Source: Ceratorhiza oryzae-sativae (taxonomy: Eukaryota > Basidiomycota > Agaricomycetes > Cantharellales > Ceratobasidiaceae). Taken from it: 64,000 bases of DNA. The first letter of the stretch is position 1. Each line of letters opens with the position of its first letter. The translations under genes were made by a program, and so were the position numbers. The stretch lies in the NCBI GenBank assembly GCA_030998015.1, contig JARWMV010000244.1, positions 992,001-1,056,000 on the forward strand, given 5' to 3'. This document shows positions 33,886-45,208 of the stretch, in pieces. The notes below the pieces were generated by a model. It was not told the origin of the DNA, searched no databases, and worked only from the letters and a program-made list of their open reading frames with translations.

Positions 33886-36145
33886 TTAACAGGTCCACGT
33901 CCCGTTCACCCAACACGGCGGAAAAGTTGCAGGGAACGCGGGTAACAGCTGGTTCCAGTACTCGCATGGCTTGTCAATGACCGTGTGGTCTAACGAATCG
34001 ACCTTGTCGGTAGAAAGCCCGAGGATGGCCAGCGAGGTCTTATCGTTGTCGTTGAATTGCTTCCATCCTGGCACTTGGGGGCCTTTGTACGGATCTTCCA
34101 AGAACATTATCAGCTACGAACGGCACGGGTAGGTAATTCTCTCACCTTTGATAAAGTTCGTCCATGCGGTCACGAGCAAATCGGAGATTTGGCGCTGTTC
34201 TGGTGTTGCTGGAATACGCGGTGACGATTGGCCAATCAAGTACACAGTCCTATACGATGAATAATCCAATCAGCATCCCAGGGGCCGGGAGCTACGCTTA
34301 ACGTGCTTACCCCATCACAAATCGAATGTCGGAACCTAGAGAAAGATGTTACCGGGGCGACCGTGGCTGGAAACTCGATGTGGCTCACCATGGAACGCAC
34401 CAACCCGCACACCACGAGAATCCAAGTTCGCAGCGACAAGATCGAATCGATACCGCCACACAGGTAACCCCAGCGCTTCCGTCCGCCATTTCCCGAGGTT
34501 ATGGGCCAGACACAGCATATGGGCGTCACGCCACATGCCTGCACTTACATTGTAGACCGAAGGATACTCTTCCGAGGGCGTTGGGTAGTATTCAGCTAGT
34601 TTTGTTGCGTTGGCCAAGGGGAAATTGAGATTTCTGCTCGCACTACAGCAAAATAGTTAACACAACTGGTAAGAGAACAACAAGGAGACCCGCTTACACA
34701 TAAGGAGGTGTCGTGTTTAAATAAGCAGTAGGCTCGCCCTCTACAATCAGCGTTCCTTCGTCCTGTAACTCGTTGAATCAAACCCGTACAACGAACCATA
34801 GCATACACCCGATAACACACCTTGTTCGTGCCCACTAACAGAGGAATCCGTGCCGTTTTCCCCATCTTGGTCTGAAGCACAGCATCCTTGAACACAGTTA
34901 CGTTGTCCACCACCGGTTGAAACTGAGTTTTCGTATTCAACAGGCTTTGCCGAAGCTGGTCTCCCGGGACCTTACGGAGGCAATCCAAAAGGCCATTGCC
35001 CGTTGGACATTTGAGGTCCTGGGCGATGTACGCTATTTGCTCGTTTGGCTGCCACATGGGCTGGAGGGCTTTGGTTTGGTAAAAGCGGAATCATACATTA
35101 GTCACGCCCATCCAGAACACGCTAGTCGAAGCGACTCACTATCTCCGCTCTGCATAATGGCCGCCCGCACGATAGGATCAGCATGATACGCAAACATATA
35201 CAGGTTAGTCATTTCTACCATTCTCAATGAGCAACCACAATCAAATCACCCCAGCACGCGCATACACCCACCTGACCCAACCGACTCGCCCCCCAAAGTA
35301 ATTTTCGTCGGATCACCCCCAAACACGGCCACATTCTCACGCAACCATTCGACCGCGAGCCTCACGTCCAGCAGTCCTAGATTTTGTGTCTGGCCCTGGT
35401 CCTGGATCTCTTTTGCGCGGGGAAAGCCGAACAGAGAAAGCCGATAGTTGATGCTTGCGAATACGATGCCTACACAAATCCGTCAACGCCACACGGAGGC
35501 GAGAATAAGCGTTGGCATTGAGATTAAGTTCTAGACGGAAAAAAAAGCAAGTCTCAACGGACCTCTTGCGGTCAAAAAAGTCCCATCAATCTTGACATCA
35601 GAGGACGCCCCACTATCAAATCCTCCGCCGCTATAACAAAAAAAGAAGGAAAAGAAAAAAAGAAACGCCTCAGTACCCCCATCCGATCTAAACAAAAAAA
35701 ACACATACTGCACATAGATGTACACAGGCAAATTTGCTGCGTTTTCTGGGGCCAGAACGTTGATACGGAGACAATCTTCGCTTTGGACAGATGTCCCGCT
35801 GCCACCGTTGGCTCGTCCTTGCAAACACGCGGGGCCGAACTGGGTCGCGTTGAACACAGCCCCCGGGTCTGACGGGGCGATCACCGGCTGTGGCGGGCGC
35901 CACCGATTAGTTCCGCCGGTATCTTGCCCATAACGAATTCCGAGCCATTTGTTGATCGCTGTACCCGGTGTGGTCGCGTTGTCGCGGTATCCCAGCACAT
36001 GTCCCGACGTAGTCAAGCGGACAAGCGGATTGTCGAGGATGGTTGTGGCGTTTGTCGTCGAGCCCAACAACGAAACTGCGAGCAGCGAGAAGATGAAACC
36101 GACTGACGATCCTGGTATAGGCATGGATAAACTGGAGCGCCGCAT
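33886..36145 (-). CDS. Secreted type-B carboxylesterase/lipase
   Basis: Alpha/beta-hydrolase of the carboxylesterase B family, hydrolysing carboxylic esters outside the cell. Ten exons: 36145-35709, 35630-35563, 35469-35272, 35214-35140, 35068-34821, 34762-34698, 34642-34389, 34335-34311, 34249-34146, 34094-33886; 1683 nt, 560 aa, usual length. An N-terminal signal (hydrophobic SVGFIFSLLAVSLLGSTTNA) is followed by QSEDCLRINVLAP, the oxyanion-hole motif HGGGF (created across intron 1), SINYRLSLFGFP, and the nucleophile elbow GGESVGS, where most family members have GESAG. The catalytic His is in AFHGSDIRFVMG, assembled across two short exons. Several NXT/S sites are present. Starts at 36145 and at the Met eight codons in are both possible. 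A TATAAAG motif lies about 40 nt upstream (36185-36191). Confidence 0.92.
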
Positions 36146-36399
36146 CGATGAAACGATCTGTCGCCTCTTATTGGAAACCCTGGGCTTTATACCAGTCCGC
36201 TACTCAGCCCGAGGCTGAAGGCCCTGCTTCGACGCGCAAGAACCGTCCGTAGTCGAGCAGAACCATTGCAGCCGATTCCGAGGTATCAACGGCAGGTTCA
36301 ATCGCATATACACACGAAAAAAATAACAAAAAATAAAAATAAACGTTAACGGCACGTCGAAAGCAGCAACAAGAAACCAAAAAAATGCCACCGTAGATC

Positions 36400-38969
36400 C
36401 TACCAATACTCCAAACTCCTGTGCTCCACGACTCTATTACCCCTCTCCTTCTTCGCCTTGGCCCATCTGTCAAACCAAACTGACATCTTCGCTCGGCTCG
36501 CCGCGCTACCCACGTTGACAGTCGCGATCATTTTTACCCAATCCAGGCTCAGCGCGAAACATGTCAGTTCGCGAAAAGACGAGTGTTCAGAATAGGGCAC
36601 GCCGTAAATGGTTACGCGCGCATGCGATCCGCGCTGAGGACGCAGGTCCGATGTGTCATACTTGTGGCTTCGGGCCTGGGCGAGAATTTGCTCGATCGTG
36701 GGGTTAGTGGCTTGGCCGGCAGGCGGCGTATACCTAACAGGGGGCGGACGTTTAGCAAGCTTGCTGATCCCGAGGACTGAATACTCACGTCCAACCAGTT
36801 GGGCGGAACCCGAGTATCCGATCGTGTCTCTGACGGTGGAGCTCCAAATACTCATCAAGCTTTTCCACACTAATTTGCATGAGGGGCAAGACATGGACTT
36901 GCGCCTCCGTAGGATCCTTAGTGAGCATCGCGTGCAACGCCGGATCAGCCTGGCACATGAAAATCACATGTTTTCGCGAAGTACAGTAAATTTTGGAAGA
37001 CAGGGCTTCTGCGATCGCTATTGTCTTGATCAGCCTGGGGGTAGATTATGTATGCTGCCAACAGAAAGAGACTGACCCTTGAGAACTCGTTCCTTGCCAA
37101 TGGTATACGTCCCAACCACGACCAGCGGTTTCTGATGACTCTTCCCTCTGGTGGAATTACCCAAGCCCGATAACGACTGCGATTCGAGCTTAGCCGCCAG
37201 CTTGGGCGGGGGTTTGAACCATCCTCCCACAGTTGTTTGCTTTGATGGCAAAGCGGACAGGCTCTTGCTCTTGGTGACAGTTTCTCCTTGGACGTAGCGC
37301 TTGGCCAGCTGAGCACAAGCGTGAATGACCAGTGCCTGAGGCGGAAAACAATACTATGACATACAAGCGGGTAAGCGAGCCGAGCGGCGACGGCGACTTG
37401 GCGCTTACCTTGGGATTCAAATAAGTTGTGTCCAGATAAACTATATCGATTTTTCGCCCCTGGACAGCGGGATGTAGAGCATGGGCAGGACACGCTCGGA
37501 AATCGCCGCAGTGCAAATACGTAAACTGCCGATCGCTCCCAACAAATGGTGATTTTATCGGGGAGTCCCCAGCGTTAGTCGTTTGTTTCCCTGTGAAAAC
37601 AAACACCGAGGAACCAGGACCTAAACGAGAGAGCATTATGAGTAATCGAGCCGGCGCCGGCGCCAAGAGCTGAACGCGGCTAACAGTGGTTCGCATCGAT
37701 GAGCGTGACACGCACTCCTCCCGTGTCTGGAATCTCCACTGGTTCGTTTTCCGGCAAAGGCTTCACCCATTTGGGGTCTACTTTCAGCATAAACTTGATC
37801 AAATTTGCTGTCGTCACTTTAAAAAGTTACCACGCATGTGAGGCAGGGGCTGGAATAATAGGGGAATGATGATCATTACCAGAGCAATATATCGGTCCAT
37901 GCTTCCAACTTGAAGACAGATTTGTGTAGTGATCCGAATGCGCATGTCTGTTAAAGTGTAACACTTCAGTTATCGCAACCAAGGAATAGTTGGTGTATGG
38001 CACATACGATAGAAAATAAGCCGTCACACCCGGGATTGGACCGTAACAAAAAGCGTCGACGGCGATGGGCATCCCCGGTAGCACCTGGAGACGAACCCAT
38101 CAGTTTTTGAATCGATTGCAGTCGCCTGACCGTACTTTATAAAACGGAGCTGATCGTCTTTGTGGATTCGCACCCGTAGTTTTGGATGACCCCGCGATTT
38201 TGGATTTTGACTTGGGGTTGTTTCGCGCAGACTTGACTTCTCTCCGGGCAGCTTCGAGCTCATCTGCTGCATCCCACGCCTCCTTTTCATCCCTAGACGT
38301 CATTAGCTCTCTGAGTGCGTTGACGATTTTGGATCCCGTGGGCTTCGGGGGAGAAACGATCTTGGTAGATGCAGCTTCGGATGCGTTCGTGGGTTCAACC
38401 CCGGACTTGCTCGAAGATGCGATCGGGGGTTGGGGCTGGGGAATGTTCTCGGTCGGCGGATGAGCGAGACATTGCGTAACGTGGTCGTTTACCTCCTGAC
38501 AACGACTGCATTGTAGATGAACGATTTAAACACCGGCAGCACACAAAATACGTACTGCCTCGGTCGTGTCCAGAAGCAACAACCCACAGATAGTGCAAGT
38601 CCCCAACGAAATGCTGTCCGCTAGAAGACCGTTCCCAAGGCATTCCGAGGATTTACGTTTTTTGGCACTGTGCCCGAGGGCCGGGTTGATATGGTCTTGG
38701 ATAGCTAGGCGCACGTCATGGCTGTCTTCCCATTCGTCCTCGGTGAGGCTCAGGTCCAGAACGGACTCTGCTTTGATAGTGTTCGAGCTTTCAACAGCAT
38801 CGTCGTCATCGTCGGAAATGACGATCGGATCCGAGTCTGCTCCTCCGGGTTTGTCGAGTAGAGATAGCGCGTTGGGTCTTGGCCGTTTTGTGGCAAAGAA
38901 ATCAAGGATTGTGTGTGATCCACCCGCAGATACGCTCTGTTTTCGCTTTAGAGAGTTTGGCGAGGGCAT
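36400..38969 (-). CDS. PSO2: Pso2/SNM1-type DNA cross-link repair nuclease
   Basis: Metallo-beta-lactamase/beta-CASP 5' exonuclease that trims DNA at interstrand cross-links in the nucleus. Nine exons: 38969-38556, 38495-38136, 38084-38008, 37947-37880, 37816-37685, 37620-37409, 37353-37077, 37017-36789, 36733-36400; 2103 nt, 700 aa. N-terminal features: KRKQ basic start, a PIP-box-like [12 protein letters not shown] (about 21-32), an acidic SUMO-interaction-like [11 protein letters not shown], and a UBZ4-like zinc finger [19 protein letters not shown] spanning intron 1. MBL motifs follow: [24 protein letters not shown] and [12 protein letters not shown]. The beta-CASP/DRMBL part contains [12 protein letters not shown], and near the end [13 protein letters not shown] and ATVNVGS. 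All catalytic motifs are intact. It shares an upstream region with the divergent methyltransferase gene at 39761. Confidence 0.94.
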
Positions 38970-39760
38970 GAGAAAAGACAGGAAATAGGCCAAGATGTAT
39001 CGAATGAGCTCCGACCGAGAGATATCCTCCAGAAACACAGGTCGATGGTGGCGACAAGACGCGACACTGCACGTGACTGCTTCATGGAGAGCGATCGAGA
39101 GGTGGTTATGGATAGCACCGTGTTAAATCCGTATGTCCGGATAATGTCTATTCCGGGGAATCCAGTACCGGCAGCAACTGGGTTCTATGGGGGGGAAAAC
39201 TTGCCACAGATACAAACGACACAACGCGGGTGGTGTTCCGCAAACAACGCATGGCGATGCCACCAGGGTCTGGCCGGCGGACATGGTGGGTGGGGCGATG
39301 GTGCCGATCCCCAGCGCAGAGCCGCAAACACACATAGGACAATCTGGGCCTGGAGCGCCGTCAGCCAAGGCCGTCGGGTGTTCCGCCGATCATCATTCAT
39401 TAGGCTCCTATCTCCACTTAGCCTTGACTTCGAGCCGCCCTTCATTTCACGAGTCGCCCACGCGGCGCAATTCACTGAGCACTCACCTAGACTCAGTACT
39501 CGGCTCCAAACAAACCCAGGCCCGAGTACAAAAGCCCGTGAGCCGGTGTCCGTGTTCTCAGCGATCCCTCCCTTGACCGAACCAACGTTCAGCTCGGAAA
39601 CCGACAACTCCCCGAGCTCCCCGCCTCGCTATATCAGCCCCCCGCTAGTCTGCTGCACACTCGACCACCACCGGTAGTCCTGTTCCCTCCCTTGCTCGCG
39701 CTACAGGCCGAGACATCGACAAATCCACCCCCCCTGCTTGCCAGCTAGTCTACAGGCCCA
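38970..39760. promoter_or_regulatory. Divergent promoter region between PSO2 and a methyltransferase gene
   Basis: About 0.8 kb between two divergently transcribed genes. It holds a CACGTG E-box at 39070-39075, about 100 nt upstream of the PSO2 start, and a C/T-rich stretch (39600-39740) typical of fungal 5' leaders just before the methyltransferase ATG. Long overlapping frames on both strands (39045-39677 plus, 39607-39123 minus) reflect high GC; neither shows a domain. Confidence 0.5.
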
Positions 39761-41252
39761 ATGGCGCACCAACCAGGGGATATCCAGCCCATCGTCTGCG
39801 ACGACTTGGACACCGTTGTCTATTTCGTGCCAGGCACGCACACACCAGCACCCCCGCCATCACTTGATACAGACTCCGACGCAAGCTCGATATGCTCTGC
39901 CAGCACACTGTCGACCCGCGAGGCTCGAGGCATGTCACGCCCCAATCATCACATGCCAGCCAATCAATTGACGAATTTTTTCTAGATTTTTTCCAGGACA
40001 TTGGGGGACGAATGTACCCAACCGACCCCGAACTCCCAATATTCTTCCCACAGGACGAGCTCGAGTCTCACCGGCTCGATCACCAGCATCTTGCTATCCG
40101 AATGTGCCTTGGCCGCAACTATTTTGGCCCTCTCGTCCAACACCTCCGCCACGATCCCCACGGTCCGCGAAAGCGTGTGCTCGACGTCGGGACTGGCCAG
40201 GGATCCTGGTGAGTAGATCCTTGTCGCTTCGCAATCGGCCCCTTTCATCAATCAATCACTTTATCCTTTTGCCCAACGAGCGTAAATCCTTGTTTAAACA
40301 GTCGCTGACATTGGCGTCAGGGTCCAAGAGATGGCAACCGAATTCCCGCACGTCCAATTCGTCAGCTTGGATGTCTCTCCCATGGCAGCGCATGTACCAC
40401 GCGAAAATATCATCTTCGAGGTGTACGACTTATATGCAGGGCTGGCAGAACCCAGTCGCACATTTGATGTCGTCCATATGCGACACATGGCCTTCAAGGT
40501 ATGTCCGTCCCAGCGATGCGTCCCGCATGTCCCTGAACCCCGCGTTTCCCCCCCCCCCCTTCCCTTTCTTTCTCTTCCAGGTTCCAAACTACCCGGGGCT
40601 CATTCGCGAACTCCACCGGGTGCTCAAACCGGGCGGACTCTTGCTACTCGGAGAGCTCGAAAACGAAGCATACGGTGCATCCGATCCGGACGCGCCACTC
40701 GGCGATGCCGTACCGCGTCTGAGCCGTGGGCTGAGGCTGCTTCGGGAAGCCTTGGCTGCACAAGGCGTCATGCACGACGCCGGCCGGCGTATCCCGGGCA
40801 TCCTCGCAGACGCCGACCTGTTCGCGCCCGGCTCGTCGTCCTCGTATGTCTTTAGCGCGAGCTCAGACTCCGGATCCAGTTCAGGAAAGTCGTTTAGTAC
40901 GATCGCTTCGTCCTCTGCGTCCGGGTCCGCCATGTCGTTCTACCAATCATCCGCAGTGACTTCCTCTCCTTCACCACCTGGTTTCAAGAACATCACATTC
41001 CACACTTACCCGATCCCCGCGACGCCTTGGCCAAACTACCTCAGCTCCCCCGCGCTCCACGAGTCTGGGCGGCAATCCATGTTCGCGATGCGCAAGGGCT
41101 GGCCGAGCCTCGTTCCGCTGCTGACCACCTGCGTCGGACTCTCGGCCGACGACGCACATGAAGTCGCAGAGGGAGCGCTGGCAGACTACTTTGTCAACCC
41201 GGCGCTGCGGCTCGTAACCAACTATCACACGACATGGGCAATCAAAGCTTAG
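39761..41252 (+). CDS. SAM-dependent methyltransferase (UMTA/LaeA-like class I fold)
   Basis: Class I Rossmann-fold methyltransferase; substrate unknown. Four exons: 39761-39929, 39986-40208, 40321-40498, 40581-41252; 1242 nt, 413 aa. The Ser/Thr/Pro-rich N-terminus (MAHQPGDIQPIVCDDLDTVV) precedes FFPQDELESHRLDHQHLAIR. Motif I is RVLDVGTGQGSW (about 120-131, its Trp split by intron 2); then FPHVQFVSLDVSP (acidic ribose-binding region), RTFDVVHMRHMAF, and LHRVLKPGGLLLLGE. A Ser-rich insert follows at about 250-290. The first intron (39930-39985, 56 nt) needs a GCATGT donor; it is the only join I found that keeps frame. It is a paralogue of the gene at 46921-48174, with the same intron after motif I. 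Confidence 0.85.
39930..39985 (+). other. Putative GC-AG intron in methyltransferase gene
   Basis: Donor GCATGT, acceptor TCTAG, 56 nt, with a branch-like AATTGAC. It joins STREAR to DFFQDIGGRMYP and makes the total exon length divisible by three. No GT donor in the right phase exists nearby. Confidence 0.5.
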
Positions 41253-42379
41253 TTTTCATCGCTTGTTTCCTTGATAATTCGTTCTTAGGTCGGCCCTTGG
41301 CTCGCCGACCGTCTCTCGGCCTGTGATTATCTTCCGGGATCTTCTCCTTTTTGCATGGCTTTGTTATCTAAGTTCTGGGCATGTCTATCGGGACTTGGCC
41401 GACTCTATTATCTTTTTCTCATATGTTCTGCGCACCCCTCCATCCATGTATATCCGATTCATCGCGTTTGAGAGCCTTCCTCCTTGGATCGGGCCTACTG
41501 CATCTACCTCATGTATCCACAGAACCAGTCGGAATCTTAATATGTACATCTTTTGTTCGTCTTTCCCGCCGCAGATGGGGTGCGAAGCCGTTCCTCCGGG
41601 TACTAGCTCACGATCGGCCACTCCGTGACATTTAACATTGGGGTTCCCGATACCAGAGTAGACCTCGTTCGTTAAATGGCCTGCTTGTCTCGATCTGTAT
41701 AGAGTGGCTACGCCACCACGCTTGTCTGTGTGATGGTGCGTTTTTCGAATGCACCTTGCCGAGGCCCTAGCTCGTCTGATCGATCAAAAGCCTTGTTCCA
41801 CCTCGGCCTTGGGTTTGGGCTTGGATCGGTTAACACTTGGACGCCGGTTTTTATGTACATTTAGGATGGGTGGATCTCCGTACTGGTTTGCAAATGAGCT
41901 AATACTTGGCAGAAATTTCATATTAGGGTTGCTCTGATATGGGGCCACCAACATTGCCAGGAATTTCCACACTTCAGGTAAACCTGATGCGACGGTCAAA
42001 GTGTTTGTGTGTGGAACATTCGTCTATGCACATTGACACTCGGAAATCGGATACAGTGTATCAAATCCATCCACATGGTCAGGAATGTGGGCTTCTCGGA
42101 ATCCAGATGCATAAGCACACTATTTAAATGTCGACTTAACCTCCCATATTAAACCTGGGCTCATTCAAAGCTGCCATTTCAACACGACTTGAATAGGTAG
42201 AAAGGAATTCAACTAGAGTACGTAAGCTAATTGGTACATTAAGAATATGTATGCAGACAGGGTATTTTCCCGATCAAGCAGAAGGAATATCAAAGGAACA
42301 TATCCAGTCGTTCAGTCATAAACGGTCATAGTGGGGAAAAAAGGCAAATCAGAAGCGCATATAAACCAGTATGAGGAGC
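41253..42379. other. Intergenic region between convergent genes
   Basis: The 3' ends of the methyltransferase (+) and the HAM1-like gene (-) face each other here. No coding signal is seen; it must contain both terminators and polyadenylation regions, but none is distinct enough to call. Confidence 0.4.
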
Positions 42380-45208
42380 CTAGACGATCGAGAACGCTTT
42401 GCTCTTCCATCCCTCGCCTTGCTTGGCCGCAGCCTCGCGGTCCGCCTGCTTGTTGATCCATCCAGCCTCGTGGCCAGCGTGGGGGATAATCACCGAGTCG
42501 CGCTTCGACACAATCTTGAATTGCGAGTCAGTTTTGCTTGCCTTGCTAGACGCCTCGTCCTTCTTGCGCTCAAACATCTCCTTGAGGACGTCGGTGCGGG
42601 ACTTCTCGCCAGTAGCCTGAGCCTCATTCATACGGTCACGGGTAGCAACTATTTTAGATTATTAGCCAAGGGTATAAAAGGGCGTGAAGGTACACGTACC
42701 GAGTTGCTCATCGACATACTCGAGGCCAGTGCGGATGGCACCCTCAATAGCCCTGGCAATCTGCTTCTTGACGAGGCCGGTCGCGAGAGGCCGGAGGATC
42801 TTGTAGAGTGCATCGTGCTTGCTCTGTCATCATCGTGACTTGTCAACATGCGCTTAACCAAATTGGTGAAACAGCCACTCACGTCGCGGATAGAGAATTT
42901 GAGCGAGTCGAGCTTGACGCGAACGTCCTTGACGTGGAATACGCTGCTCCTGTCGTTTGGCGGGGCGTTCCTGATATGAACCTTGGCGCTCAAGCCCTCG
43001 CCAGCGATCAACACGTCGGCAAGTCCAGAGTCCTTGAGCTTGGGCATGCCCGTCTTCTTGTTAAAGTAGAACGCGACGTCACGCATGTCCGCCTGGATGT
43101 GTCCAAACGACAGCGTGAGGTCATGTGCCTGATCATCGTTGATGGTCTTGTACGGCGAGAACTTGACATAATTGTGCGCCTCGATCTCCACGACGTTGGG
43201 GAACAAATTCTTGCCCTGCAGCGTCAGGTTCTCAATAACAAGGTCGAGCTGGCTGTCGGTGTACTCGATGCGAGGGATCGGGATGTAGCCGACCTGCTCG
43301 ACCAGGGTCGGGAGGATGACACGGCGGATATCGTTCCAGAGGTGAGGCTTGAAGGTCAAGCCGCCATTGACGTCAAACAGAAGGTCACTGTCACCAAAAA
43401 TTTAATAAATGAATTGAGGGAAATGAATGTATGCGCGTACCGTGTCAGCCTCTTCCAGTCCTCACCAAAGCGCTGGTTCAGTGGATCGTCACCCATGGCA
43501 GTGAAGAAGCCCTGGATCGCATCGAACAGGTTGACCTTGTGTGCCTTGTACTTGTGGTCGAAGAACGCATGGCCCTCCTCGCGGATCTCGTTTCCACGGT
43601 TGTTGCACTGAGGCTGGAGGACGTATCCGGGCTCAAGTAGGACCTTGCGGACGTACTCGTCGAGCTTGCCGAACCATGCCCTAAGATCCTCGTCTTTCTG
43701 AGCGCTGTCATAGAGCTGGGCAGTGGCGTCGAGGATGGGGTCCATGCTGCGGCCATTAGCAAAGCGCTCGAGGAGAGTACGGAGCTCGCGGGTGGCTTGG
43801 CGAAGAGCCGGGTCGCTAGTGACATTCTAAATTGACGCACGGATGAGTGAAATCATTCATACCTGATACCCGCCGAACGTACCTTGGCAGATTCCTGACC
43901 AGTCGAGGCAAGGGTCTTCGAGTGGCTATGGTAGGTTTCGATTGCGGTCAAGAACCACCTGAGTGCTTGCTGGTAGTCCTCGTGCTTTTGGCACTCGACG
44001 ATGACCTTCTTGAGGCGGTAGATGAATTGATCACGGCGTTCCTCGGGGAATTCCTCGCGGAGGAAGTCGCGGGCCTTGTCGTACTGTCCGTTTGCGCGAT
44101 CCTTATGTTCTTGCGGGATGCGATCACGGAAGCCCATCATCTTCTCGCGCAAGCTCTAAGGGCAAAATCAGAAACGGTAACATTAGTATGACGGGAACGA
44201 GCAAACCTTCTTGGCAACATCATTCTTTGCCTCCTCAGGTGCGCTCTCGACGGCAGCTTGGGTCTCGGCTCGTTGACGGTCGGCCTCAGTCACAAGCTCG
44301 TCCTTCTTCGCAAGAGCCTCATTCTTCTTTGCTTCGGCGTCTGACTGAGCAGCAGCAATATCCTTGCGAGTGCCATCGGTATAGCCGACAGACGTGCCCT
44401 CGTGCGGATGGTACTGGATATCGCCCTCGCCAGCTGGGTTCTTGACCTGGAGGACTGGGGTCTCGTTCGGGCCAACGATCTTTCCGTCAGCAGACTTCCA
44501 CTGGTCGGAAGGAGCGGCGTCGTCAACGTGAGCGAGCCTCTCGGGCGACGGGCGAGTGGCCTCAGCAGCCTTACCAGCACCGCGAGCCAAGAGGTCGCGG
44601 CCAATCAAGCCAAAGTCGGAGACGAGCTTGCGAGCTTCAGTGTTGGTTGCAAAAAGAGTGAGAAGCGTGCGGAGGTGCTGGACGGCTTGTTGACCATCCT
44701 GGTTCGCAGCATCCTTGGAGGCGGGCAGAGCATCGCCGTTTTGCTTGGCTCGAGAATAGTCGGCACCTTGGGTGTGGAACAAAAAGTTTTGGAAGAGCTC
44801 GTCGGCGTTCTTTTGTTGGACGATGAGGCGAGCCTGGGTTTCAAGTTAGCGTTCGGCCGATATTCTATGCCTTAAAACGGACGCACGGTTTCGATGATAT
44901 CGCGAGTGTCCTGGATGAGCTTCTTGCCATCGGGGCTAAGAGCGTTGACGTCGACCGGGGAGTGCTCTTGCACATACTTGAGCGTATCGTCGATCTGCTG
45001 GTTGTCGGGGAAACGACCCTGGCGGAATGCCTCGATCACGCCATAGAAGCGCATCTGCAATGAAATTAGTTGATATCAAAAACGGCGCAGGCGGAGAGCG
45101 AACCTTGCGGTCGACATCGGCCTGCAAGTTCGAGGCGACAGTGGGCTCCGTCACAGAGTTGGCACCGGGGTGGGACGAGATGTCTTTGGTCGCTGGGGGT
45201 AGACTCAT
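42380..45208 (-). CDS. HAM1-like protein (helical N-terminal domain plus TULIP/BPI-like C-terminal domain)
   Basis: Fungal protein with the HAM1-like N- and C-terminal domains (the old DUF5923/DUF4449 pair); the C-terminal part is thought to adopt the lipid-binding BPI/TULIP fold. Role not established. Eight exons: 45208-45104, 45054-44887, 44833-44207, 44155-43883, 43826-43441, 43387-42883, 42823-42700, 42648-42380; 2457 nt, 818 aa. N-terminal MSLPPATKDISSHPG, then helical stretches such as YGVIEAFRQGRFPDNQQIDD, a charged region rich in Ala, Glu and Lys (about 250-310), LNQRFGEDWKRLT near 440-450, and the TULIP-like part with LTFKPHLWNDIRRVILPTLV, LPKIEYTD-like IPRIEYTD, VEIEAHNYVKFSPY and KKTGMPKLKDSGLADV. 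It ends EGWKSKAFSIV. No signal peptide or membrane helix is present. It lies between two methyltransferase paralogues. Confidence 0.88.

Noticed and set aside
39045..39677. 210-codon plus-strand frame upstream of the methyltransferase
   Set aside because: Overlapped by equally long frames on the other strand in GC-rich DNA, no domain, and it lies in the divergent promoter.
42808..43611. 267-codon plus-strand frame inside the HAM1-like gene
   Set aside because: Antisense shadow of well-supported exons with conserved protein sequence.
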